Source of the DNA: Moraxella lacunata
Lineage (GTDB): Bacteria; Pseudomonadota; Gammaproteobacteria; Pseudomonadales; Moraxellaceae
Reading direction: 5' to 3'
NCBI RefSeq assembly: GCF_900453205.1
Contig: NZ_UGQU01000003.1
Span: 604,048-668,047 of the forward strand
DNA length: 64,000 nt
Position numbers and translations under genes: made by a program. The notes under the pieces are model-generated. The model searched no databases and had not been told where the DNA came from. It saw nothing but the letters and a program-made list of their open reading frames with translations. Positions 10,701 through 18,361 of the stretch are shown one piece after another (positions within the stretch are counted from its first letter, which is position 1; every line of letters begins with the position of its first letter).

Positions 10701-11345
10701 GTCCAACCCTTTGGCGGTCATGGCTTATCGGGTACAGGACCTAAGGCAGGCGGATGCTTTTATCTGCAACGCCTAAGCCGTCTGGACAGTTGGGACATAC
10801 CTACCCTTGATAAGCCTGCCACGACTTATGATAACAATGTAGCTCGTGTCATGGACGTTGCTCGGTCGGTAGGTGTCAATCTAGACAGCACCATCAAGCA
10901 CGCTTATCAAACGGCACTCAATCACGCCCAAACTACCCTACAAGGGCCAACGGGCGAGACCAACACCCTATCATGGCATGCCCCACGCTCGGTGGCTTTG
11001 ACAAATGGCACGCCAGACAAGGCTCTGGCGGTGCTTGTTGTGCTTGCCCTAAATGGCACCAAGGCGCACGTTACCCCAAGCCATGAGCTTGCCCCTTACG
11101 CTGATAAGCTGACAGATGTGCTTGACGTCATGGAGCAACAAGGCGTGGATAAAAACACCATCATCGTGGCGTTGTCCGACCTACCGACTTCTGAAAAAGT
11201 GCGACTGTCAGAGCTAGACGGGGCGATTCGTCGTGTGATGGATGCCACAGATGGCTTTGACATGACACGTCTGTATCATGAAGTCAGCCAAAGTTATAAC
11301 ACCACAGCGGCAGGGGGTAACGCCAGTCTGATGGCAAGTGCCTAA
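7782..11345 (+). CDS. putA: Bifunctional proline dehydrogenase / L-glutamate-gamma-semialdehyde dehydrogenase
   Basis: 1187 residues. Oxidises proline to glutamate in two steps: an FAD-dependent PRODH barrel (about 60-500; motifs RFSFDMLGEAAMT, RLVKGAYWD, FATHNAQT and RRLLENGANSSFVNR), then an NAD-dependent aldehyde dehydrogenase domain (about 560-1020; ISPWNFPLAIF, TGSTDVAKR, catalytic Cys813 in GQRCSALR), with a further C-terminal domain of about 150 residues. No N-terminal ribbon-helix-helix DNA-binding domain is present, so it is a PutA that cannot act as its own repressor, unlike the E. coli protein. RBS AAGGAG lies 8 bases before ATG 7782. Stands alone, with its own leader. Confidence 0.95.
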   Translation: MFHFTHAQTPLKDAITAAYRLDETVAVRNLASILDFTQTQRDNIQSLARSLITQVRADRSKSSGVDALMHEFSLSSEEGIALMCLAEALLRIPDNATRDKLIRDKLADGDWRRHVGNSPSMFVNAAAWGLVLTGKLTTDVSDDSMGSSLTRVLQKGGEPFIRGGVNYAMKLLGKQFVTGQTIEEALTNGKERERLGYRFSFDMLGEAAMTQADADRYFNDYVSAIHAIGKDAKGRGVYDGNGISVKLSAIHPRYFRSQHKRVMSELLPRLKALFLLAKEYDIGLNIDAEEAHRLELSLELMEALVSDPDLAGFRGIGFVVQAYQKRCPFVIDYLIDLARRHNQKLMIRLVKGAYWDSEIKWAQVDGMDGYPVYTRKVHTDVSYLACAKKLLSAQDAIFPQFATHNAQTLATIYEVGKELDFEFQCLHGMGETLYDQVVGDKLDRRVRIYAPVGTHKTLLAYLVRRLLENGANSSFVNRIVDEKVSIDELVISPLDEIDVGNITPNPLTPNPRHIYGERKNSWGMDLSNEHVLSQLQDDMTMASGIDFNVSSLTHHDVVHIPAFAVLNPANHTDVVGQVAFINPNQVSDVVGVAINAQHSWQNVSPKERADMIRAFADLMEEPKRMALLMMVAVREAGKTLLNAIAEVREAVDFCRYYADECERLNLTTPLGTVVAISPWNFPLAIFVGEVVSALCAGNTVVAKPAEQTSIIAHLAVSWLHEAGIPTDVLQLVLGAGDVGGVLTADERIDGVIFTGSTDVAKRINTLLAKRSDNPVLIAETGGMNAMIVDSTALPEQVCADVLASAFDSAGQRCSALRILCIQEDIAEPMIEMIKGAMDELVVSDPRLLSTDVGPVIDSEAQANLLDHINTLKQTSDYHEVRVTDGEQGTFVAPILFELKDLSQLKKEVFGPVLHVVRYKAHELDDVIDSINKKGYALTHGIHSRIDGTIEHITNRIQAGNVYINRNIVGAVVGVQPFGGHGLSGTGPKAGGCFYLQRLSRLDSWDIPTLDKPATTYDNNVARVMDVARSVGVNLDSTIKHAYQTALNHAQTTLQGPTGETNTLSWHAPRSVALTNGTPDKALAVLVVLALNGTKAHVTPSHELAPYADKLTDVLDVMEQQGVDKNTIIVALSDLPTSEKVRLSELDGAIRRVMDATDGFDMTRLYHEVSQSYNTTAAGGNASLMASA

Positions 11346-11420
11346 TCTAAAATCGGTATTCTAAACGGACAAAATGCGGTATAATGGCACAAATTTATAC
11401 CGCTCATTTGCCAATCTGTC

Positions 11421-13556
11421 ATGTCCGAATACCAAGTTTTAGCACGCAAATACCGCCCCAAAAATTTTAGCGAATTATTGGGGCAAACCCACGTCTCCCA
11501 AGCCCTATCGCACGCCATTGATACAGGGCGATTGCACCACGCTTATCTGTTTACAGGCACTCGTGGCGTGGGTAAAACGACCATTGCACGGATTTTGGCA
11601 AAGTGCCTAAACTGCGAAACGGGCATTACCAGTACGCCCTGCGGTGTGTGCGATACTTGCGTGAGCGTGGATAATGGGCGGTTTATTGATTTGATTGAGA
11701 TTGATGCGGCAAGTCGCACCAAAGTAGAAGACACTCGGGATTTGCTAGAAAATGTCCCCTACGCTCCCACGCAGGGGCGGTACAAAGTGTATCTCATTGA
11801 CGAGGTGCATATGCTCTCCACGCATTCGTTTAACGCCCTATTAAAAACACTAGAAGAACCGCCCCAGCACGTCAAATTTATCCTAGCGACCACCGATCCC
11901 CAAAAGCTCCCCATTACCATTGTCTCTCGCTGTTTGCAATTTGTGCTTCGTCCGATGTCGCAAGCGTTGCTCCACGCCCATTTAGCCAAAATCCTACACG
12001 CTGAGAACATCGCACACGATGACACCGCCCTGTGGCAACTGGCTCAGTCCGCCAAAGGCTCGGTGCGTGATGCCTTATCCTTGACCGACCAAGCCATTGC
12101 GTTTGGCGGGGGACAAGTCGGGGCGGATACCGTCATGGAGATGCTCGGGCTTGTGGATAGCCTTGATGTGCTGGATTTGGTGCGTGATATTTATCACGAT
12201 GACCGCTCGGGCGTGGCTCGCCATATTGCCCGAATGCGTGAGCAAATGGTGGACGCAACCGCCTTGCTTGACCGCCTTGTGGACAGCTTTCATGCGATGG
12301 CTCTGGTGCAGATTTTGCCCGATATGCCCCTTGATATGAACGATGAGCAAAAACAGGCATTTTATCATCTTGCCCACACTTTACCTGCCGATGTCATACA
12401 GCTTTATTATGAGATTAGTGTCAAGGCACGAGACAGCGTTCGCCTTGCCAGTACACCCATGCAGGCGTTGGAAATGGGGATTTTGCGACTGCTTGCGTTT
12501 CGTCCGCTTGCTCATAATGAAGTCATTTATCAAGAACCCAAACCAATTTTAAATCAAGAAATAAATAATGCTATCAATCAAAGTTTAAATGATGAGAGTT
12601 TAAATGATGAGAGTTTAAATGATGAGAGTTTAAATGATGAGAGTTTAAATGATGAGAGTTTAAATGATGAGAGTTTAAATGATGAGAGTTTAAATGATGA
12701 GAGTTTAAATGATGAGAGTTTAAATGATGAGAGTTTAAATGATGAGAGTTTAAATGATGAGAGTTTAAATGATGAGAGTTTAAATGATGAGAGTTTAAAT
12801 GATGAGAGTTTGGCGATTTCACAAAATACAGAAATTATAGAAAATCACCATCAAGAAATTGGCAATCAAGAAATTGGCAATCAAGAAATTGGCAATCAAG
12901 AAATTGGCAATCAAGAAATTGGCAATCAAGAAATTGGCAATCAAGAAATTGGCAATCAAGAAATTGGCAATCAAGAAATTGGCAATCAAGAAATTGGCAA
13001 TCAAGAAATTGGCAATCAAGAAATTGGCAAAGCGGTAAATAATTCTCAATCAATCAATGACATTAAGCCATCAGGACAGATAACCAAAGAGCAGTTAAAA
13101 AATGAACTCATGCCACAGCAGGTAGCGTTGGCAGGCGAGTGGACACCAGAGAAATGGGATTATTGGGTGGCGGTGGCACGCCGTGAGCATAAGCTCGATG
13201 CCGATGAATTGGCGATGGTGAGTCATGCGATGATGGTGGGGCAGATAGATGGCGACTGTCAGCTGTATGTGCCTGAGCATAATAAGCAGATTTTTTCAAG
13301 TTTTAAGAGCTTTGCCAAAAAATTTGGTCAAGATTTTGCAAATGGTCGCTTGTGTGATGAGATGCCACTGCTGTCCCAAAGCGAATTTGCTCATCTTGCC
13401 ACGCCTGTACAAAAACAAAAACAACGAGATGAGCAGGTATTAGCCATCGCCAGCAATCAGCTGTTAAACAGCCCTGTCTTACAAAGCCTGTATCGAGGCA
13501 ACTTTATCAATGATGACAATGCCATCACGTCGGTGCGACTGACGTTAAATGAGTAG
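11421..13556 (+). CDS. dnaX: DNA polymerase III subunit tau/gamma with two tandem-repeat linkers
   Basis: 711 residues. The clamp-loader ATPase domains (1-365) show Walker A GTRGVGKT (46-53), zinc-binding cysteines 65, 74, 77 and 80, LIDEVHMLS (Walker B) and the SRC box. Residues 388-462 are fifteen perfect SLNDE units and 478-537 are eleven QEIGN units plus one QEIGK. After them a tau-type C-terminal domain (about 545-711; TPEKWDYWVAVARREHKLD) for polymerase and helicase contact follows. The repeats lie where the flexible, protease-sensitive linker of tau sits, so they probably lengthen a disordered spacer. I saw no A-AAA-AAG slippery site, so a gamma form by frameshifting is not supported here. 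A TATAAT-like box at about 11380 may be the -10 element. Confidence 0.95.
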   Translation: MSEYQVLARKYRPKNFSELLGQTHVSQALSHAIDTGRLHHAYLFTGTRGVGKTTIARILAKCLNCETGITSTPCGVCDTCVSVDNGRFIDLIEIDAASRTKVEDTRDLLENVPYAPTQGRYKVYLIDEVHMLSTHSFNALLKTLEEPPQHVKFILATTDPQKLPITIVSRCLQFVLRPMSQALLHAHLAKILHAENIAHDDTALWQLAQSAKGSVRDALSLTDQAIAFGGGQVGADTVMEMLGLVDSLDVLDLVRDIYHDDRSGVARHIARMREQMVDATALLDRLVDSFHAMALVQILPDMPLDMNDEQKQAFYHLAHTLPADVIQLYYEISVKARDSVRLASTPMQALEMGILRLLAFRPLAHNEVIYQEPKPILNQEINNAINQSLNDESLNDESLNDESLNDESLNDESLNDESLNDESLNDESLNDESLNDESLNDESLNDESLNDESLNDESLNDESLAISQNTEIIENHHQEIGNQEIGNQEIGNQEIGNQEIGNQEIGNQEIGNQEIGNQEIGNQEIGNQEIGNQEIGKAVNNSQSINDIKPSGQITKEQLKNELMPQQVALAGEWTPEKWDYWVAVARREHKLDADELAMVSHAMMVGQIDGDCQLYVPEHNKQIFSSFKSFAKKFGQDFANGRLCDEMPLLSQSEFAHLATPVQKQKQRDEQVLAIASNQLLNSPVLQSLYRGNFINDDNAITSVRLTLNE
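12582..12806 (+). repeat. Perfect 15-bp tandem array in dnaX, 15 units
   Basis: Unit AGTTTAAATGATGAG repeated 15 times without a single base change (225 bp), in frame and coding for SLNDE each time. Perfect identity shows recent expansion by slippage or recombination; copy-number change would always keep dnaX in frame because the unit is 15 bp. All reverse frames across it are open, so antisense reading frames here are artefacts. Confidence 0.98.
12852..13031 (+). repeat. Second 15-bp tandem array in dnaX, 12 units
   Basis: Unit CAAGAAATTGGCAAT repeated 12 times, the last differing only in its final base (AAT to AAA, so QEIGK). It is unrelated in sequence to the first array, has the same 15-bp period, and is separated from it by 45 bases. 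Codes for QEIGN units in the same linker. Confidence 0.97.
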
Positions 13557-13574
13557 AAGTGAGCAGGGCGATTG

Positions 13575-14198
13575 CTACACTTCATACACAAAAGCGTCTT
13601 TTAGCTGACTAAAATCATTCACACTCACCTCTAAGTCATGAATCAAGCCGTCTTTTAACCCATAAATCCAGCCGTGTACGGACAGCTTTTGCCCCCTGTG
13701 CCATGCGTTTTGGACGATGGTGGTGTGGCAGACGTTGGTCACTTGGCGTTTGACATTAAGCTCGCACAAAAGGTCGGTTTGCTCATCGATGTTTAGGTTG
13801 TCAAATTTATCCAAATATTGATAATGAATGCCTTTGAGTGAGCGTAACCAGTTATCAATCAGTCCAAACTCTTGGTGCGACAGTGCCGCAAGCACCCCAC
13901 CACAGCCATAATGACCGCAGACGATGATATGCTCAACCTTTAACATGTCTACGGCGTATTGTAGGGCGGACAGTAGATTCATGTCGGTGGCGACGACCAT
14001 GTTCGCCACATTGCGATGGACAAACAGCTCGCCTGGCATGAGTCCAACCACTTCATTGGCAGGGACACGGCTGTCAGAACAGCCAATCCAAAAATAATTG
14101 GGCGACTGCTGACGGGCAAGACTGGGAAAATAATCAGGGTCACGAGCGGAGAGGCTCTCTGCCCAAAAACGGTTGGATTCTAATAAGTCGGATAACAT
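13575..14198 (-). CDS. can: Beta-class carbonic anhydrase
   Basis: 207 residues. Interconverts CO2 and bicarbonate in the cytoplasm. Zinc ligands are visible as Cys40 with Asp42 and Arg44 (CSDSRV), His96 and Cys99 (CGHYGCGG). The size and the HRNVAN segment fit the Can/CynT clade. Convergent with dnaX (18-base gap between stops) and divergent from the Crp-family regulator across about 200 bases. Confidence 0.95.
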   Translation of the reverse strand: MLSDLLESNRFWAESLSARDPDYFPSLARQQSPNYFWIGCSDSRVPANEVVGLMPGELFVHRNVANMVVATDMNLLSALQYAVDMLKVEHIIVCGHYGCGGVLAALSHQEFGLIDNWLRSLKGIHYQYLDKFDNLNIDEQTDLLCELNVKRQVTNVCHTTIVQNAWHRGQKLSVHGWIYGLKDGLIHDLEVSVNDFSQLKDAFVYEV

Positions 14199-14394
14199 GA
14201 CGGCTCCAAATGCAGTAAACTATACTATTAAAATAGCACATTTATCAAGCGTTGCCATACCAATAACCGCCAAAGTCAGTAGGTAAAAACTAGCCAAAAG
14301 GGGTAGGTCGCGGTTTTGGTCTGTGCTTTTGGGGAATATGGCAGGCAGGCAGGGCAGGGTATGATAATGCCACTTATTTTGTATAGCTGACATC

Positions 14395-15231
14395 ATGAAA
14401 TCTGCCGAACACACCAAAAAAGCCTACCTTGATATCCTACAAACGCACCCTTTATTCGCTCTGCTGCCCCAATCTGAGACGGGGCAGGCGGTCAAAGATG
14501 AACTGCTTAGCCAAGTGGTGATTCATGAATATGCCAAGGGTGAGCTGATTTTTATTCAGCACAGCGTGGTTGAAAATTTGTATTTTTTGCTAGATGGGCA
14601 GGTGATGTGTCATCGTGAACTGCCGAGCGGGCAGGCGTGCTTGATTGCCAGCTATCATGAGATGGGGCTGATTAACGAGAGCGTGCTGTGGGGTTTGGAG
14701 ACAGATGATTATCCCAACTTTGGTACGGGCATTTATCGGGTTGGGCAGGTGGATGATGTGGATGGGAAAACCCCTAGCAAAGCCAATATCGCCACACGTC
14801 ATTCCAAACTGCTCATCAAAGAGCGAGGCATTCATCAGCTGACCGCCACCGCCAAACAGCCGACCATTGTGGCGACGTTGCCAGTGCAGGCTTATTTTGA
14901 GAGCATTGCTAGCTTTGATTTAGGCAACCTCATCATGTGGTTTTGTGATACCATCAGCAAACGCATGTACTATCATCTTATCAGTAGCGACCTGCTTGCC
15001 TTTGTTCAAGCAAAATCCAAACTTAGCTACTATTTTCTTACTCATTATCCTGTGGGCGTGCCGTTTGAATTGCCATTTAGCCAAAAACAGTTGGCAGGGC
15101 AGATTGGACTGCGTCCTGAGACACTCTCTCGCACCCTAAAAGAACTCATTAGTGCAGGACTCATCACCAAACGCAAGTCGCAATACTGCCTGATGGACGC
15201 CGAAGGGTTATTGGAACTCGTGAGCGAGTAG
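14395..15231 (+). CDS. Crp/Fnr-family transcriptional regulator with an insertion in the sensor domain
   Basis: 278 residues against about 230-250 for typical members. The N-terminal cyclic-nucleotide-binding-like beta roll is recognisable (YAKGELIFIQHSVVENLYFLLDGQV) and the C-terminal winged helix is clear (FSQKQLAGQIGLRPETLSRTLKELISAGLI). Between them, at about residues 105-150, lies extra polar sequence (TDDYPNFGTGIYRVGQ onward) not expected in Crp. The N-terminal cysteine cluster of Fnr is absent, so no 4Fe-4S oxygen sensor is expected. Next to narL-narX-narK, so a role in nitrate, nitrite or NO response (like Dnr or NarR) is plausible but inferred. Its stop is one base from the convergent narL stop. 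Confidence 0.85.
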   Translation: MKSAEHTKKAYLDILQTHPLFALLPQSETGQAVKDELLSQVVIHEYAKGELIFIQHSVVENLYFLLDGQVMCHRELPSGQACLIASYHEMGLINESVLWGLETDDYPNFGTGIYRVGQVDDVDGKTPSKANIATRHSKLLIKERGIHQLTATAKQPTIVATLPVQAYFESIASFDLGNLIMWFCDTISKRMYYHLISSDLLAFVQAKSKLSYYFLTHYPVGVPFELPFSQKQLAGQIGLRPETLSRTLKELISAGLITKRKSQYCLMDAEGLLELVSE

Positions 15232-15232
15232 A

Positions 15233-15892
15233 CTATTTATCCAAATGCCCGACCGCCCATACCGCCGCTTCGACACGAGTACGCAGACCGATTTTGGCTA
15301 GGATGTGCTTGACGTGGACTTTGACAGTGGATTCGGCAATGCCCAGTTTGTTGCCTATCATCTTGTTGCTCATGCCGTCTCGTATCATGTACAGCACTTG
15401 GAGTTCACGGTCGGTCAGGTCAAGATTACTCTCAGGCTGGGCAGGTTTTCGCATGGCGGCCGCCAAAATAGGGGCAAGGGCAGGGCTGATGACAAGCTCG
15501 CCACGCAGGATACGGCGGATATTACCAATAATCTCATCAGGTTCCATGTCTTTTAACAGATAACCGTCCACGCTCAACGCTAGGGCGTCTTGGACGTCTT
15601 TGATGTTGTCAGAGACGGTAAATAGTAGCACCTTGCCGTCAATTTGGCGTTCTCGGATGGCTTTTAGAGTTTCAAGTCCGTTCATCACGGGCATGTTGTG
15701 GTCTAGCACAATCAAATCCACGCTCTCATCTTGTAAAAAGCTCAACGCTTCAATGCCATGATTGGCTTCCCCTGCCACTTCAATATCCATCTCTAAGGAT
15801 AATAAGTCTGCCATGCCACGCCGTAACATGGGGTGGTCATCAACAAGTAATAGGTGGGCAGGGCTGGTGGCGGTATAGATTTTTTGACTCAT
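15233..15892 (-). CDS. narL: Nitrate/nitrite response regulator NarL
   Basis: 219 residues. N-terminal receiver domain (about 12-130) with acidic pocket Asp18/Asp19 and phospho-acceptor Asp64 (VLDHNMP), then a LuxR-type helix-turn-helix (about 155-215; LTDRELQVLYMIRDGMSNKMIGNKLGIAESTVKVHVKHIL is the usual arrangement). Lies 90 bases downstream of narX on the same strand, so a two-component operon narX-narL. Confidence 0.9.
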   Translation of the reverse strand: MSQKIYTATSPAHLLLVDDHPMLRRGMADLLSLEMDIEVAGEANHGIEALSFLQDESVDLIVLDHNMPVMNGLETLKAIRERQIDGKVLLFTVSDNIKDVQDALALSVDGYLLKDMEPDEIIGNIRRILRGELVISPALAPILAAAMRKPAQPESNLDLTDRELQVLYMIRDGMSNKMIGNKLGIAESTVKVHVKHILAKIGLRTRVEAAVWAVGHLDK

Positions 15893-15982
15893 GATAATAT
15901 TTTTGGTTGGTTGGGTGAAATCGGTTAAGTTAAATAAATAATCGGTTTAATAAATGTGACAGAATACTCTATTATACCCCAT

Positions 15983-18046
15983 TTATGACTCCGATGTTTT
16001 ACCAAATTCATCATCGAGTTCATGGGTAAGCTCATAAGTGACGGTGCTGATTTGTTCGGCAGTCCATTCTTTGAGCTTGGGTTTGGGGCGTGGACTTTTT
16101 AGCTTTTTTAAGAAAAATTGGGGTAAAAAGCGAACGAATACTTCGGTGCCTGTGGGACGAGTTGGCTCGGTGCTAATCGTACCACCTAGACTCAACGCCC
16201 GCTCGCCCATGGTACTAAGCCCGTAGTGTTCAGGTTTTTCTTTGTCACTTTGACGAATGCCAATGCCATCATCACTGATACGCAAGATGACTTCATAACT
16301 GATGCTGTCTTGGTAGAGCGTGATATTGACGTTCTTGGCGTGGGCGTGCTTGTGGACGTTGGACAGAGCTTCTCGGGTGATTTGCAACAAATCCACCTGC
16401 TCGGACGCAGATAGGTTTAGGGTTAATACTTGGTTGTCAAAGTTGATGTTAAATCCGCCTTTGGCTTCAAACTCTTTAACCGTTATTTTTAAGGCGTCAT
16501 TAAAATCGCCCCCATCCACTTTTAGGCGGAAGGTGTTTAATAAGTCTCGCAATTGGGCGTAGGCGTGACTGGTGCCGTCATTTAGGTCGGTGCGGACTTT
16601 GTCTTGTTTTTGATGGATTTTTAGTAAAGTTTCTCTATTTTGTAGGTTTGGCTCATTAGCAAGCAGTTTTTTCTCTTGTTCGCCTAGGGTTTTTAGCATG
16701 GCGGACTGGATTTTTAGGTGCGACAACGTCTGGGCAATGGAGTCGTGCAATTCACGGGCAAAGGTGTTACGCTCTTCGGACAGCAGTAGCTCTTCGGCTT
16801 GTTTTTGGCGTTGGTTTGACATAAAGGTCAAGGCGATGAGCTGTGCCAAAATACCAAGCAGGTCATGCTCAGATAAGCCGTTATCGTCGCTGATGTTAAG
16901 TAGGGCAATGCGGTTTTTTGCCACGGGGCTGACAGGCTCACGCACCAGTAGCTCACCCCAGTTGGCATCAGTGCTTTTGATGGGGATGATACGGGTGTGC
17001 GTGTCGGTTTTTAGGTCGCAATACTCGCAGTCGTCAGGCGTACAAAAGTCATGATGTTTACGCTCCGATAGACTCATGATGACGTTATTTTCAAAATTTT
17101 GCCCATGAATGCACAGCGACAGCTCCGTGTTGGGCAGTAGGTGGGCGAAATTTTGAATGAGTTCATGAAGCTCTTCGGTGTTGAGATGGTGCGTGGTGGC
17201 GATTTTCTCAGCAAAATGGTACAGGCTGTATAGAGCCTTGTTGCTTTGGGTGAGATGGTGTGTTTTGCGTTTGACTTCGGCTTCAAGCTCGGCTTGGTGG
17301 TTTTTGATGAGTGTGAGCATGGCAAAAAAAGCGTCCGACAGCTCGTTTAGCTCTTGATAGCCTTTGATGTCCATCTTGCCCGCCTGCATGTCAAGCGATT
17401 TGCCTTGCCTAAAGTGCCGAGCGGTGGCAGTTAGGTTTTTTAGGGGGGTTAGAGCATTGCGGTGTAGCTCCCACATGCCGACCAACATTACAAAGGTGAT
17501 GAGTAGTAGCGAGATGATTTGGACGTGCTGTTGGTGTTCTTGGCGGTACTCGTTGCGTTTGCCGATGGCGTCCACCAGATGATTGACATCATCCAAAAAC
17601 ACCAAAGAATGCTGATAAAATGCCGTGCTGTCGCTTTGTTTTAAACTTGGAAGTAAGGTGTGTTCCCAATCATGGCGGATTTTGGTGAGTGCCTTATCAA
17701 TGTCGCCATGTTTATTGCTGTTCTTGGCTTGGTATAGGCTTAGTTTGTCAAGACGGGCGGTCATGTCGTCTGCCAAGATGGGGTTTGGCGTGTGGGGTGA
17801 ATTTGGGTTTGCCGACAGTGCCAACTCGTGATTGATACGGTAGGTTGCCATACGGATGGAACCTGCGTCATTGATGGCTTGGGCGTCCTTTTCGGCGGTA
17901 TTGGCAAGATAAAAACTGTATGCAGAAGCGGTCAAAATCGTACAAAAAATAAACGCCACCGCCAAGCCTGCACGCCGTGTCATGGAATGCCCGACCGTGG
18001 TCGGATTTATCCAATGGGCAAATTGTTTTAATAAGGCAAGTGGCAC
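15983..18046 (-). CDS. narX: Nitrate/nitrite sensor histidine kinase NarX
   Basis: 687-residue inner-membrane sensor kinase. First membrane helix at about 25-47, then the periplasmic domain opening with the P-box-like NDAGSIRMATYRI that binds nitrate in NarX/NarQ; second helix at about 175-195; HAMP linker; a central module with Cys cluster CTPDDCEYC typical of NarX; DHp motif ARELHDSIAQTLSHLK carrying the phospho-His; HPK7-type ATPase domain near 590-640 (NVHKHAHAKN, DDGIG). Divergent from narK across 315 bases with a shared FNR-type site. Partner regulator narL lies downstream. Confidence 0.92.
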   Translation of the reverse strand: MPLALLKQFAHWINPTTVGHSMTRRAGLAVAFIFCTILTASAYSFYLANTAEKDAQAINDAGSIRMATYRINHELALSANPNSPHTPNPILADDMTARLDKLSLYQAKNSNKHGDIDKALTKIRHDWEHTLLPSLKQSDSTAFYQHSLVFLDDVNHLVDAIGKRNEYRQEHQQHVQIISLLLITFVMLVGMWELHRNALTPLKNLTATARHFRQGKSLDMQAGKMDIKGYQELNELSDAFFAMLTLIKNHQAELEAEVKRKTHHLTQSNKALYSLYHFAEKIATTHHLNTEELHELIQNFAHLLPNTELSLCIHGQNFENNVIMSLSERKHHDFCTPDDCEYCDLKTDTHTRIIPIKSTDANWGELLVREPVSPVAKNRIALLNISDDNGLSEHDLLGILAQLIALTFMSNQRQKQAEELLLSEERNTFARELHDSIAQTLSHLKIQSAMLKTLGEQEKKLLANEPNLQNRETLLKIHQKQDKVRTDLNDGTSHAYAQLRDLLNTFRLKVDGGDFNDALKITVKEFEAKGGFNINFDNQVLTLNLSASEQVDLLQITREALSNVHKHAHAKNVNITLYQDSISYEVILRISDDGIGIRQSDKEKPEHYGLSTMGERALSLGGTISTEPTRPTGTEVFVRFLPQFFLKKLKSPRPKPKLKEWTAEQISTVTYELTHELDDEFGKTSES

Positions 18047-18361
18047 GAGCTATACTCCCAAAAAGTTCATGACTAAAAATGATGAATGATTTTTAGTAAA
18101 ATTGGTCAGCTAATTTTTATAAGTAATTGAAAAAAAGTATTTTATAAGTGATAAACCCAAATTAAGCCATACTACCAAAGAAGTAGTTGGCTATTATATA
18201 GAAATTTTGTCAATAAAAACTTGATTATAATCAAGGATTTTTTAATAAAATTTCACTATGATAACAACAATATTGAAACATCTCTTTAACAAACTTGGCG
18301 ATGGTAGGTAGGACAACTTTATCATTAGCCACGCCAATTATACCTTAATTAAGGGGGGATT
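18047..18361. promoter_or_regulatory. Divergent narX / narK control region
   Basis: A 315-bp AT-rich gene-free stretch between the divergent narX and narK starts. It holds the perfect FNR-type site at 18221-18234. AAGGGGGG directly before ATG 18362 is the narK ribosome-binding site. Apart from these, I see no clear NarL heptamer pair and no small gene in it. Confidence 0.6.
18221..18234. promoter_or_regulatory. FNR/Anr-type operator
   Basis: TTGATTATAATCAA is an exact TTGAT-N4-ATCAA palindrome, the consensus for FNR/Anr/Dnr regulators. It sits 128 bases before the narK start and 175 bases before the narX start, so oxygen- or NO-dependent control of either or both is likely. Confidence 0.8.

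Noticed and set aside
12075..12377. Antisense reading frames of 70-100 codons over dnaX, putA, tolA and hrpA
   Set aside because: Third-position bias of the real genes explains them; they show no family motifs and no ribosome-binding sites.
12582..13031. CRISPR-like array
   Set aside because: The units are contiguous 15-mers with no spacers, in frame with dnaX.
12574..13053. Long reverse-strand reading frames across the dnaX arrays
   Set aside because: They are purely repeats of HHLNS or ANFLI/DCQFL units created because a 15-bp repeat lacks stops in every frame; no start signals or non-repeat sequence supports them.
13400..13420. Programmed frameshift site for a dnaX gamma product
   Set aside because: CAAAAACAAAAACAA near 13413 lies close to the 3' end, beyond where gamma would end, and no A-AAA-AAG heptamer was seen near codon 430.
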